From a virus: a stretch of DNA of 30,865 nt. Location: positions 1-30,865 of the IMG/VR virus record IMGVR_UViG_3300042523_000251; one strand, given 5' to 3'. The notes under the pieces were generated by a model. The model saw only the letters and a list, made by a program, of their open reading frames with translations. It was not told the DNA's origin and did no database searches. The position numbers and the translations under genes are program-made. Positions 6,360 to 13,938 of the stretch are shown here, in pieces (position 1 is the stretch's first letter; every line of letters starts with the position of its first letter).

Positions 6360-7226
6360 ATGGCACTCCCTGCCACGGATGCGGGTCAGGCTATCGCCTT
6401 TCTCCGGCATCTATTCAAGCCGTACTCTGACGGCTTCATTGAGATCAGACCTTTATCTAAGGTCAAGCCCCACGCTAACAGAACCACCTACAGGCTGCCA
6501 CATTGCCTAAAGGGTGAAGAAGGGCAAGCCCTAACCCAGCACATCATGAGCCTTGCAATGCGTGGTTACGATGTGTACGTTGGAGTGTGTCCCCGTGCCG
6601 CGCCTGAAGGGCCAGGGCGTAAGCTCGGTAAGGAATCAATCGAGTATGTCGGGGCGCTTTGGTTGGATCTAGATTCCAAGGTGCCGGGGAGTAGTCAAGC
6701 ATTACTTGACACCTGCGACATCGTGGTATCTACCGGCAACGGGTGGCACGGCTACAAAGTAGCGCCGCAACCCATGCGGGTGACCTCAACCAAAGAACGC
6801 ACAGCGGTAGAAGCCAAGGTGCGCAGCTTTGCGAATGCAGTACTACCCGGAACCGATAACGTGTCCAACGTGGACAGAATCTTGCGCGTACCGGGAACGA
6901 TCAACTGGAAGGATGTTGATAACCCCAAGGCGGTAACGTTGCTCAAGGGCGGCGGCATGAAGCCAACCTACAAGGAATCCTTAGTGGTTGCGGAGTTCGG
7001 CGATGCACGGCTTGATGCCCTGCTGGCATCCGCCAAGGCGGGCGAACTTGGACACGCAAGCCCGATGATACGCCACGCTTCCGGGCGCTACACCGGATGC
7101 CTTGATACCTTTTTCCTAGAGCTCGAACAGGCTTGCGTAAAAAGCAAACTTGACGCACGATGGACATTCCTGCTGGCTATTGTCAGAGCCGACCTGCCGG
7201 AGATTATGGAGCATTACTTTGGATAA
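6360..7226 (+). CDS. AEP-superfamily DNA primase (prim-pol catalytic domain)
   Basis: 288 residues. Archaeo-eukaryotic primase features: a DxD metal motif in ALWLDLDSK (Asp103, Asp105), an SxH-type motif STGNGWHGY (124-132, His130), and VDRILRVPGTINWKD (171-185), typical of phage and plasmid primases of this group. It would make primers on single-stranded template for phage replication. The usual C-terminal PriCT domain is missing here and appears at the start of the next gene in another frame, so the pair looks like a split primase-helicase. Start ATG 6360 directly follows the structured leader and lacks a strong free SD. Confidence 0.8.
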   Translation: MALPATDAGQAIAFLRHLFKPYSDGFIEIRPLSKVKPHANRTTYRLPHCLKGEEGQALTQHIMSLAMRGYDVYVGVCPRAAPEGPGRKLGKESIEYVGALWLDLDSKVPGSSQALLDTCDIVVSTGNGWHGYKVAPQPMRVTSTKERTAVEAKVRSFANAVLPGTDNVSNVDRILRVPGTINWKDVDNPKAVTLLKGGGMKPTYKESLVVAEFGDARLDALLASAKAGELGHASPMIRHASGRYTGCLDTFFLELEQACVKSKLDARWTFLLAIVRADLPEIMEHYFG

Positions 7227-8547
7227 AGACTTTTGGGATATCCCCCTTGTACCGGACATCAAGCCGGAGCGCAAAGAGCGTCAACCGGGGGAGCCGTCAG
7301 GCGATGGCACGATGGCAAAACTCTACACGCGGCATCCTGAAGGGGGCGGCCCTTATGGTGGGCGGGATAACGCTTTGACGGCTTACATCGGATACCTCCG
7401 CTCTACCGGCATCGATTACGATTCAGCGTACCCAGCGGCGGTTGCTTGGAATTTGCAGTGGTGTGATCCGCCGATGGAAGAGGCAGACGTAGCCTTCAAA
7501 GCCGGTCGGGCTTGGTCTGACTGGCCAGAGTCAGACCGGGAACCGCTTACCCCGGCAATGCTCCGGGAGCAGCTGGCGGTAAAGGTACAGCCTAAGCGCA
7601 AACTAGAATTTCTAAACTGGCAAGCATTCTGCGAGTTAGCTGCACAAGCCGATGATGCTCAGTGGTTGGTTGAGAATCTTATAACCCGTGGTGGTATGCA
7701 TTTTATAACGGCACCACCCGGTGGCGGTAAGTCTTGGATTGCTGTTGACCTTGTGAGGGCTTGTAACGAAGGCTCGATGTGGATGGGTTGCCTACCGGTT
7801 ACAAAGTGCAACATTCTCTACATCAATGAAGAAATGGGCGTTGGTAGATTCTTTCAGCGATTCTTCAAACTATCACCAGGGGCTTGTGAGAACGTCCATA
7901 TTATGCAAAAGCAAATGGTGAAGCTTGACAACGCAGAACACATGGCAGACATCGTGCAGTACGTCAAAGACCACGACATCTCGATTGTTATCCTTGATAC
8001 TTTTGTGCGCGTTCACGGCTACGACGAGAACAGCAACACCGACATGGCTAAACTCTATGATCGGATGAAAGGCATCAATGAAAGCGGCGCTGCCATCATT
8101 GCCCTACACCATCACAAGAAGGGCATACACGCCGGGCCTGTGGCTCATGAGGCTATGCGTGGAGCAGGTGAGATTGCGGCACAGGCTGACCTTGTGGCAA
8201 CCGTTGAAAACAAAGACGGCATCTACACCATGAAGACAACCAAGCAGCGCCACATCGGCGAGGAAGACTTTGTGGAAGTGTCGTACACAATCGTAACCGA
8301 CGAAGACGGCGGGATGCGCTTACAGCACTGCGTAGGCGGGGCTGAAGCAACGAAGGAGCAGATGCTAACCGACCGGGTGCTAACGGCTTTAGATCAGAAT
8401 GAGAAGATGTCTGGAAATGCTCTAGCTGCCGTCATTGGTAACAATAAACAGGTGGCGCTTGCGTTCCTGGAATCGATGAAAAATGCCGGTTTGATACGAA
8501 AGATTGACCCGGATTATGCTCGTAGTCCTTGGGTAAAAGTGGGCTAA
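7219..8547 (+). CDS. PriCT-like domain plus RecA-like replicative helicase
   Basis: 442 residues from TTG 7219, which has GGAG 7 bases upstream and overlaps the primase stop; the longer ATG at 7150 adds 23 residues that look non-coding. Residues about 48-100 (GRDNALTAYIGYLRSTG to EADVAFKAGRAW) resemble the PriCT primase C-terminal domain. The RecA/AAA_25-like ATPase follows: Walker A APPGGGKS (165-172), INEE (202-205), Walker B IVILD (256-260) and LHHHKKG (296-302). The C-terminus has a winged-helix-like stretch (GNALAAVIGNNKQVALAFL). It should unwind DNA and act with the primase encoded just upstream. Start choice is fairly secure; a +1 frameshift fusion with the primase cannot be excluded. 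Confidence 0.82.
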   Translation: MDKDFWDIPLVPDIKPERKERQPGEPSGDGTMAKLYTRHPEGGGPYGGRDNALTAYIGYLRSTGIDYDSAYPAAVAWNLQWCDPPMEEADVAFKAGRAWSDWPESDREPLTPAMLREQLAVKVQPKRKLEFLNWQAFCELAAQADDAQWLVENLITRGGMHFITAPPGGGKSWIAVDLVRACNEGSMWMGCLPVTKCNILYINEEMGVGRFFQRFFKLSPGACENVHIMQKQMVKLDNAEHMADIVQYVKDHDISIVILDTFVRVHGYDENSNTDMAKLYDRMKGINESGAAIIALHHHKKGIHAGPVAHEAMRGAGEIAAQADLVATVENKDGIYTMKTTKQRHIGEEDFVEVSYTIVTDEDGGMRLQHCVGGAEATKEQMLTDRVLTALDQNEKMSGNALAAVIGNNKQVALAFLESMKNAGLIRKIDPDYARSPWVKVG

Positions 8548-8553
8548 ATCTAT

Positions 8554-8701
8554 CGGTACAAAAAACGGTACGCTTAAGAGTTGTACTCTTGTACCGTTAG
8601 GATAAATCCCCCTTTGAAAACCCCCTATGGGCAATCAGTACCGCCCGCTTAGGCGGGCATACTGATGCCCATTATAGGGAGTGGGTCGGAACTTTGTACC
8701 G
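8554..8701. other. Repeat and hairpin cluster in the gap after the helicase gene; possible replication origin
   Basis: The octamer CGGTACAA occurs at 8554-8561 and, inverted, at 8589-8596 and 8694-8701; CGGTAC occurs again at 8566-8571 and inverted at 8638-8643. Between them, 8623-8679 is a near-palindrome: CCCTA, GGGCA, TCAGTA and GCCCGC pair in order with GCGGGC, TACTGA, TGCCC and TAGGG around the loop TTAG. No T-run follows the hairpin, arguing against a simple terminator. Repeats plus a large hairpin next to replication genes suggest an origin, but GGTAC also occurs elsewhere in this genome. Confidence 0.35.
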
Positions 8702-8715
8702 CCATAAATAAGTGT

Positions 8716-8745
8716 TTGACAATATCCACCGAGTGGGTATATAAC
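8716..8745 (+). promoter_or_regulatory. Sigma-70-like promoter for the 8797-12379 gene block
   Basis: TTGACA at 8716-8721 and TATAAC at 8740-8745 are separated by 18 bases. It is the best consensus promoter in the gap 8548-8796. A leader of about 45 bases follows, with a GGGC/GCCC hairpin (8770-8781) and AAGGAG (8782-8787) before the ATG at 8797. ATGTGGCAATAGTG at 8747-8760 loosely resembles the element found before three structural genes. Confidence 0.6.
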
Positions 8746-8796
8746 TATGTGGCAATAGTGCCAACGACCGGGCAGTAGCCCAAGGAGTTTGACGAT

Positions 8797-9285
8797 ATGG
8801 GATTCTTTGCACAGCATGGGAAGTACAGTGAAGGCAGCGGGAAAAAGTTCTCCGTTGCCGAGCAGGGCATTTACATTTGCGCCCTCATTGATTGCGAAGC
8901 CGTACAGGGTAAGAGCTTTGACGATCCAAACGTTCTCGAACCTAATTTCAAATGGGTATTTGAAACCACGGAAGTCGGTGACGATGACGGCCAGCCTTTC
9001 CGCTTCATTCAGTACACCAAGACCTACTACGGAAACGAGAAAGCCAAACTTACAATCCTGCTTGATGGCATGGTTGGACGCATGACTAACGCGCAGTTTG
9101 CCGCACTTGACATCGAAGCGCTCAAGGGCAAGTCATGGCAAGTGGTCGTAGGCACCCGCCAAAAGATGAACGGTGAACTTACCAATGTCATCGAGACAGT
9201 CAAGCCTGTAAAGGTTGCAGCTACAAAGCCCCTCAAAAAGGCTGTGCCGGTAACGGATGACATCGCAGATCCGTTTGACGAATAG
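8797..9285 (+). CDS. Putative phage single-stranded DNA-binding protein
   Basis: 162 residues. The body is strand-rich with aromatic residues (about 25-125), and the last residues are acidic and end DDIADPFDE, like the C-terminal tails of SSB proteins that recruit replication partners. A Lys-rich linker (about 132-150) separates body and tail. The pattern GIYICALIDCE near residue 27 to a Gly-Lys-Ser-Trp segment near residue 110 resembles phage single-strand-binding/DUF669-type proteins found in replication modules; I cannot decide which family. Strong SD (AAGGAG, 9 bases) and a good promoter suggest high expression, which suits this role. Confidence 0.5.
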   Translation: MGFFAQHGKYSEGSGKKFSVAEQGIYICALIDCEAVQGKSFDDPNVLEPNFKWVFETTEVGDDDGQPFRFIQYTKTYYGNEKAKLTILLDGMVGRMTNAQFAALDIEALKGKSWQVVVGTRQKMNGELTNVIETVKPVKVAATKPLKKAVPVTDDIADPFDE

Positions 9286-9519
9286 GTGAGAAACCACTAC
9301 ACGGTCGGCAAGCTTGACGCGCTGGCGGTAATCGAAGACTGGGGGCTGGACTTTGTGTCCGGCTCCATTCTCAAATACCTACAGCGGCAGGAGCATAAAG
9401 GGCAGGCGGAAGAAGACCGGCTAAAGGTTCTCTGGTACGCCGCTTACCTTGTGACACACTCCAGGGAGTATGCCGACCGGGTAGTAACTGATGCCAAGGA
9501 GATAAGTAATGGCAGGTAG
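9286..9519 (+). CDS. DUF3310 protein
   Basis: 77 residues. It matches the small phage DUF3310 pattern: HYTVGKLDALAVIEDWGL at the start, GSILKYLQRQEHKG in the middle and EDRLKVLWYAAYL at the end. The family is common in phage nucleotide-metabolism neighbourhoods, but its biochemical role is not settled. Start is GTG immediately after the preceding TAG, so expression probably depends on coupling. The 3' end overlaps the next gene by 11 bases. ThyX lies one gene away, consistent with a nucleotide-pool role. Confidence 0.7.
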   Translation: MRNHYTVGKLDALAVIEDWGLDFVSGSILKYLQRQEHKGQAEEDRLKVLWYAAYLVTHSREYADRVVTDAKEISNGR

Positions 9520-9922
9520 ACCAAACGAATCGGTGATTGCTAACCGCGCAAAGCGGCAGCATCTTTTAGATCGGTATGAGACCTTGGTCGCTGAAGGCAT
9601 GAAATGCCATGAAGCGGCAAGGGCTGTAGGATTCCAGCACACCACCGTCAACCGCTGGCTGAAAGAGCGGACTGAAGAACAACTGAAGAGCATTGAAGCC
9701 CATCGGATGAACCTTTCCGGCGGTGGCTTTCCTTCCGCCCTTGAACGCTTGCGGGCTGGCATGACGGTACGCCGACACGCTGCCGCTTGGTTCCTCCAGT
9801 TGGTTGATGGCAAGATATGCCTTTACCTCATTGATGGCGCTGGTAACCGGCACTACAGCCGGGTAGCGTCTTTCGGTTCTGCTGATGTCTTAGCTTTCGA
9901 CTGGGAGATATACAACGGATGA
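9509..9922 (+). CDS. HTH domain fused to a Tad2/DUF2829-like domain
   Basis: 137 residues. Residues about 15-52 form a helix-turn-helix (HEAARAVGFQHTTVNRWLKE). Residues about 70-137 show the DUF2829 pattern: GFPSALERLRAGMTVRRH, a strand-rich middle, and SADVLAFDWEIY at the end. DUF2829 proteins include Tad2, which binds cyclic ADP-ribose-type signals and blocks Thoeris. An HTH in front of such a domain is unusual and suggests a ligand-responsive regulator, or simply a small HTH adaptor. The start is supported by AAGGAGATAAGTA. The stop overlaps thyX. The Trp usually seen after the Arg is displaced here (RRHAAAW), so ligand binding is uncertain. Confidence 0.6.
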   Translation: MAGRPNESVIANRAKRQHLLDRYETLVAEGMKCHEAARAVGFQHTTVNRWLKERTEEQLKSIEAHRMNLSGGGFPSALERLRAGMTVRRHAAAWFLQLVDGKICLYLIDGAGNRHYSRVASFGSADVLAFDWEIYNG

Positions 9923-10548
9923 CAAAACTAATCTGGATCACACCGGAAGCGGAGCAGGTCATCGGATACTGCGCAAGGGTCAGCAACCCCGCAAACCAAG
10001 ACAACCCAGACGTAGCCCGGTTGCTCTCTTACTGCATCAAACATGGTCACTGGTCAATCTTTGAGATGGCATCGATGTGCGTAGAAATCAAAACCACCCG
10101 TGCTATCGCACCGCAGATTCTGCGGCATCGTTCTTTTTCTTTCCAAGAGTTCAGCCAACGGTACGCAGAGGTTCACGACTTCCCTATTCTGGGCGAGATG
10201 CGGCTTGCTGGTACAACTAATCGGCAAAGCTCACAACCGATGCCAGAGCGGGCAGAGTTGGATGCCGAGATGCAGGGAGTCATCTTAGACGCTGAGCTAT
10301 CCGTATCTCGTGGCTACTGGACATATAACAAACTTATCAAAGCCGGTATCGCTGCGGAAACGGCAAGAATGGTACTACCGCTTTGCTGTCCGACCACCTT
10401 GTACATGAGCGGCACGATACGGTCTTGGATTCACTACGTGCAGCTAAGGACGCAGGACGATACGCAACTAGAGCATAGGGAGATAGCAGACAGCATCAAG
10501 GCTTTGATGGCTGAACACCTGCCAATCACAATGGGAGTAATCAAATGA
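9919..10548 (+). CDS. thyX: Flavin-dependent thymidylate synthase ThyX
   Basis: 209 residues. The ThyX signature RHRSFSFQEFSQRY is at residues 69-82, preceded by HWSIFEM (44-50), and followed by ETARMVLP and IRSWIHYVQLR with a C-terminal TQLEHREIA. The enzyme makes dTMP from dUMP using FAD, NADPH and methylene-tetrahydrofolate, boosting thymidine supply for phage DNA synthesis. The length is usual for the family. The gene is coupled to its neighbours: the ATG overlaps the upstream stop (ATGA) and its stop overlaps the next ATG. GGGAGATATACAACGG precedes the start. It lies among three Tad2-like genes, which is notable. Confidence 0.93.
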   Translation: MTKLIWITPEAEQVIGYCARVSNPANQDNPDVARLLSYCIKHGHWSIFEMASMCVEIKTTRAIAPQILRHRSFSFQEFSQRYAEVHDFPILGEMRLAGTTNRQSSQPMPERAELDAEMQGVILDAELSVSRGYWTYNKLIKAGIAAETARMVLPLCCPTTLYMSGTIRSWIHYVQLRTQDDTQLEHREIADSIKALMAEHLPITMGVIK

Positions 10549-10784
10549 GATTTGGAGAAGTGATACAAGCCTTGATGGCTGGTGGCGGTAACGCCGTATG
10601 GCGCGGTGAGTGGGGAGGAGCCGTATTCCTGCGGTACTCCGAAGTGTGGAATATCTTTGAACTGCATGGCCCAAAGGGACGGGTAACGCAACTTGAAGAG
10701 TTGAGCCTGTCCCCTGGTGATTTGTTTGCTACCGATTGGGCAGTAGTTGTACTTGATCCGCGAACCGGGGAGGTTGCAAGATGA
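10545..10784 (+). CDS. Tad2/DUF2829-like protein (second copy)
   Basis: 79 residues. It fits the DUF2829 frame: MRFGEVIQALMAGGGNAVWR, then EW, a strand-rich centre (GAVFLRYSEVW), and SLSPGDLFATDWAVV near the end. Tad2 proteins form small oligomers that hold gcADPR-type messengers and so silence Thoeris-type immunity; that role is known for the family and only inferred here. A two-residue insertion (GGGN) before the conserved Arg differs from the usual spacing. It is coupled by 4-base overlaps to thyX upstream and the third copy downstream. Confidence 0.6.
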   Translation: MRFGEVIQALMAGGGNAVWRGEWGGAVFLRYSEVWNIFELHGPKGRVTQLEELSLSPGDLFATDWAVVVLDPRTGEVAR

Positions 10785-11053
10785 CATGGACACAAGCCGT
10801 AAGGGCAATGCGTAAAGGTCAGAAAGTTAGACGGCAAACATGGGATGCCCATGCTGGAGACCTTTGGATTTCTTTATCAAAAGTAGATGCACGAGAAGAT
10901 GGATTTGGAATATGCGAGTTTATAAACTCTAGCGACGATCTAAAAGGACTAGCAAAAGCATATGAGCGAATCGGGGTAAATGTTACGCCGTCATTCCATA
11001 TAAATCGTGCTATGGCAGAAACACTGGCAACCGATTGGGAGATAACCAAATGA
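10781..11053 (+). CDS. Tad2/DUF2829-like protein (third copy)
   Basis: 90 residues, the closest of the three to the family pattern: MTWTQAVRAMRKGQKVRRQTW at the start, LWISLSK in the middle, and ETLATDWEITK at the C-terminus. The inferred role is sequestration of a cyclic nucleotide immune signal (Tad2 function). Base use differs from the neighbours: I counted 46 G+C in 120 bases at 10861-10980, lower than the surrounding genes, which suggests separate acquisition. It starts at an ATG overlapping the previous TGA and ends overlapping the next ATG. Confidence 0.65.
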   Translation: MTWTQAVRAMRKGQKVRRQTWDAHAGDLWISLSKVDAREDGFGICEFINSSDDLKGLAKAYERIGVNVTPSFHINRAMAETLATDWEITK

Positions 11054-11238
11054 TACCTTTTGCTATTGGTGCTTTGGTCGGGGCTGGATGCGTGGCGATA
11101 GGGTCAGAACTCTATACACGCTGGTTGTATGCTGATGTCAAGAAACGGGCTAAAGCCCAAGGCATCAGTAAGGATAAACTGCGCGCTGCTATGCTCTGGG
11201 CTACCAGCGCGGAGATACGAAAGAATCTTGATGAGTAG
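11050..11238 (+). CDS. Small membrane protein of unknown function
   Basis: 62 residues from ATG 11050, with GGGAGATAACCAA directly upstream; the ATG overlaps the stop of the third Tad2-like gene. The N-terminal 20 residues form one membrane segment (PFAIGALVGAGCVAIGSEL). The rest is a basic, helical cytoplasmic-type tail (WLYADVKKRAKAQG, then DKLRAAMLW). An upstream ATG at 11035 lacks its own site and would overlap more. Membrane anchoring next to candidate anti-defence genes is notable, but no function can be assigned. The stop overlaps the methyltransferase start. Confidence 0.55.
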   Translation: MIPFAIGALVGAGCVAIGSELYTRWLYADVKKRAKAQGISKDKLRAAMLWATSAEIRKNLDE

Positions 11239-12379
11239 AGTAATCAATAAGGAGATTGAGCAGGTCGCTATTGACCTGCTCAAGCATCATCCACGCAACG
11301 CTAACAACGGTGATGTGGAAGCCATCAAGAAGAGCCTAGCAGTTAATGGCTGGTACGGCTCTGTGGTGGCTAACCTGACCACAAAGCACATCCTAGCGGG
11401 AAATCATCGGGTCATGGCTGCCAAGGCTCTAGGCTGGGAAACCGTACCTGTTCAATGGGTTGACGTTACTCCCGAAGAAGAGCTGCGGATTCTTGTAGTA
11501 GACAACCGCACTACCCGTATTGGGCAAGATGACACTACCAAGATTACCGACATCCTCGCTGAGCTTGCGAATACGCCTATCGGCTTAGATGGTACCGGGT
11601 ACGGCGCAGCTGACCTTGATGCTTTGATTGATGAACTCGCTGGTACTGCTGACTCTGCCGAGTTGCTAACCGATCCAGACGAAGTACCGGAGGAAGTCGA
11701 GACACGATGCAAGCCTGGAGACCTATGGATTCTGGGTAGACATCGATTGCTTTGTGGTGACAGTACAAAGGCTGATGATGTGGCACGGCTGATGGATGGT
11801 GCTGTGGTAAACGGCATTGTTACTGACCCGCCATACGGCATAGGTATTGATGGTCAAAAAGAAAGCATAAGCGCAAACCCAAAACATAACCGCAAGGCGC
11901 ATGAGTTTATGGGATGGGATAAAGAAAGACCGTCAAAAGAGTTGTTTGATTTATTGCTATCGTTTGATTGCCCTACAGCAATCTGGGGTGGCAATTACTT
12001 TGCTGATTTCCTTCCTGCATCTAGGGGATGGATTTACTGGAACAAAGGTCAAGATGGTTTGACTATGTCCGATGGCGAACTTGCATGGACAAACTGCGTT
12101 AAACCTTTACGGGCAATCGTTGTGAATAGAGCGGCTTTACAAGGTTCAGTACATCCAACACAAAAACCGATGCAGGTTATTGAATATGCTCTTGAATACA
12201 TCAATGTTGAAACCGGCAATATATACGATCCGTTCTTAGGCTCTGGTACTACATTGATTGCAGCCGAGAAAACTAATCGCAAATGTTACGGGATGGAAAT
12301 CAGCCCTAAGTATTGCGATGTCATTATTCAGCGATGGGAAAACGCCACAGGGCAGAAGGCGGTGCTAGATGAAGGGTAA
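11231..12379 (+). CDS. ParB-like nuclease domain fused to N6-adenine DNA methyltransferase
   Basis: 382 residues. The N-terminal ParB/Srx-type domain (about 1-100) contains HPRNANNGDVEAIKKSLAVNG and the box AGNHRVMAAKALG (56-68). The methyltransferase domain has catalytic DPPYG at 199-203 followed by the SAM-binding DPFLGSGTT at 333-341, the order seen in beta-class enzymes. It should methylate adenine (or N4 of cytosine) in DNA and, with Dcm, protect phage DNA from restriction. A+T content rises in the methyltransferase half, suggesting domain exchange. ATG 11231 was chosen over 11129 because the longer version runs through the previous gene. Confidence 0.85.
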   Translation: MSRVINKEIEQVAIDLLKHHPRNANNGDVEAIKKSLAVNGWYGSVVANLTTKHILAGNHRVMAAKALGWETVPVQWVDVTPEEELRILVVDNRTTRIGQDDTTKITDILAELANTPIGLDGTGYGAADLDALIDELAGTADSAELLTDPDEVPEEVETRCKPGDLWILGRHRLLCGDSTKADDVARLMDGAVVNGIVTDPPYGIGIDGQKESISANPKHNRKAHEFMGWDKERPSKELFDLLLSFDCPTAIWGGNYFADFLPASRGWIYWNKGQDGLTMSDGELAWTNCVKPLRAIVVNRAALQGSVHPTQKPMQVIEYALEYINVETGNIYDPFLGSGTTLIAAEKTNRKCYGMEISPKYCDVIIQRWENATGQKAVLDEG

Positions 12380-12725
12380 GCCATACAAGTACAACGAGGA
12401 CGTAGTACAGCGCATCACACAGGCACTGAGGGCAGGGAATACACGCCGGGCATCTTGCGCCTATGCCGGTATTTCTGAAGATACATTTGCAATCTGGCTC
12501 AAGGACATTTCGGAGTTCTCGGATTCTATTAAAAAGGCAGAGGGTGATGCTGAAGTTCGGAACGTTGCTATCATTCAAAAAGCAGCTGACACGACTTGGC
12601 AAGCAGCCGCGTGGTGGCTTGAACGTAAGCACAAGGCCGACTGGTCATCAAGGGTAGAGCAGACCGGCGCAGATGGTAGCCCAGTCAAGGTCATCGTGGA
12701 GTATGCGGACAAACCGATTGCCTGA
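12369..12725 (+). CDS. terS: Terminase small subunit
   Basis: 118 residues. The N-terminal HTH-type DNA-binding part (RRASCAYAGISEDTFAIWLK, about 25-45) is followed by the helical oligomerisation region (FSDSIKKAEGDAEVRNVAII) and a tryptophan-rich segment TWQAAAWWLERK typical of this small-terminase group. It recognises the packaging site and recruits the large subunit. The ATG overlaps the methyltransferase 3' end by 11 bases, and its own end overlaps the large subunit gene by about 23 bases, the classic terS-terL arrangement. No cos or pac site was recognised nearby. Confidence 0.85.
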   Translation: MKGKPYKYNEDVVQRITQALRAGNTRRASCAYAGISEDTFAIWLKDISEFSDSIKKAEGDAEVRNVAIIQKAADTTWQAAAWWLERKHKADWSSRVEQTGADGSPVKVIVEYADKPIA

Positions 12726-13890
12726 TATCCGGCTGGTCTTACCAAGACCGCATGAAGCTCAGCAGGTTATCCTGCGGGAAGCCAAGCGGTACAACGTGCT
12801 TGCTTGCGGGAGACGCTTTGGTAAGACCACTCTGGGCGGTAACTTGCTCAGTGACCCGGTGCTGATTGACGGTCTACCCTGTGCTTGGTTTGCCCCTACC
12901 TACAGGCTCCTAGAAGAGGCATACGCCGATCATAAGCGCATCTATGCTCCCGTTATCCGGCGAGCTGTACAAAGCCCAGCCCCGCGCATCGAGCTTATAA
13001 CCGGGGCGGCTATTGATTACTGGACTTTAGATGACCCTTCAACCGTAGCCCGTGGTCGTAAGTACAAGCGGGTCATCATCGATGAGGCGGCAATGGCACG
13101 GCACCTAGAGCAAGCCTGGACTGAAGCCATCCGCCCAACGCTAACAGACTTCAAGGGGGACGCTTTCTTTCTCAGCACTCCTAAAGGCTCTAACTACTTC
13201 CGCACCCTCTACAACCAAGCCGCTACGGATGCCGACTGGATGTCGTGGCAAATGCCAACCACGGCTAACCCGTGGATAGATCCGGAGGAGGTAGGCAAGG
13301 CTGGTAAGTCCTTGCCGAGCATCGCGTTTCAACAGGAGTATTTGGCTCAGTTCGTAGATGCGGCGGGAGCGCGTATCAAGCGGGAGTGGCTACGGTACGG
13401 TGATTGCCCTGAAGGCTTACCCACCTACATCGGGGTTGACTTGGCTATATCAACCAAGAGTGAAGCAGACTATACCGGCGTGGCTGTTGTCTCCCGTGGT
13501 GACGATGGGACAATCTACGTTAGAGACATCAACCGTACCCGCGCGGACTTTGCTTCCGTGCTACGGTTCATCGAGATGATGGCGGCTAAGTGGAATCCTA
13601 GCATGATCGGCATCGAGCAGGTGCAATATCAAGCCGCTGTTGTGCAGGAGCTCCTTAGACGCACGAAACTTCCTATCCGGGGGATACGCCCAGACCGTGA
13701 CAAAGTGACCCGCTTTGCCCCTCTGGAGGCACGGTACGAGCAATCACAGGTTATGCACTGCCAAGGGCTCCCGGCTTACTTTGAGGATGAGCTGCTATCC
13801 TTCCCGGTTGGTCGGCATGATGACGTGGTAGATGCCCTGGCGTATGCTTGGCAGGTGTGCGGATCAAAGCGAAGTTGGGGTGCCGTCTAA
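12703..13890 (+). CDS. terL: Terminase large subunit
   Basis: 395 residues. ATPase: Walker A CGRRFGKTT (35-43), Walker B RVIIDEAAM, and coupling motif LSTPKGS. Nuclease: acidic motifs GVDLAIS, IGIEQVQYQ and GRHDDVVDALAYAW. It translocates DNA into the prohead and cuts the concatemer. The start is uncertain: ATG 12703 (GGAG very close upstream) and ATG 12673 are both possible; the shorter one gives the usual short N-terminus before the motor. It overlaps terS. It is followed by a moron-like unit rather than directly by the portal gene. Confidence 0.93.
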   Translation: MRTNRLPDIRLVLPRPHEAQQVILREAKRYNVLACGRRFGKTTLGGNLLSDPVLIDGLPCAWFAPTYRLLEEAYADHKRIYAPVIRRAVQSPAPRIELITGAAIDYWTLDDPSTVARGRKYKRVIIDEAAMARHLEQAWTEAIRPTLTDFKGDAFFLSTPKGSNYFRTLYNQAATDADWMSWQMPTTANPWIDPEEVGKAGKSLPSIAFQQEYLAQFVDAAGARIKREWLRYGDCPEGLPTYIGVDLAISTKSEADYTGVAVVSRGDDGTIYVRDINRTRADFASVLRFIEMMAAKWNPSMIGIEQVQYQAAVVQELLRRTKLPIRGIRPDRDKVTRFAPLEARYEQSQVMHCQGLPAYFEDELLSFPVGRHDDVVDALAYAWQVCGSKRSWGAV

Positions 13891-13909
13891 AATATATACC
13901 TCTATACCC

Positions 13910-13938
13910 TTGACGTGTATATACCTACAGTGTATATT
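13910..13938 (+). promoter_or_regulatory. Promoter of the moron-like gene
   Basis: TTGACG (13910-13915), a 17-base spacer, then TATATT (13933-13938). The stretch 13925-13943 matches the leftward early promoter region (3141-3159, minus strand) at 18 of 19 positions. TATATACC is repeated at 13893-13900 and 13918-13925. The predicted start is near 13945, about 20 bases before the ATG. Confidence 0.65.

Noticed and set aside
7150-7218. ATG 7150 as the helicase start
   Set aside because: The added residues look non-coding and overlap the primase; TTG 7219 has a well-placed GGAG.
8623-8679. Simple rho-independent terminator after the helicase gene
   Set aside because: The hairpin is strong but no T-run follows it.
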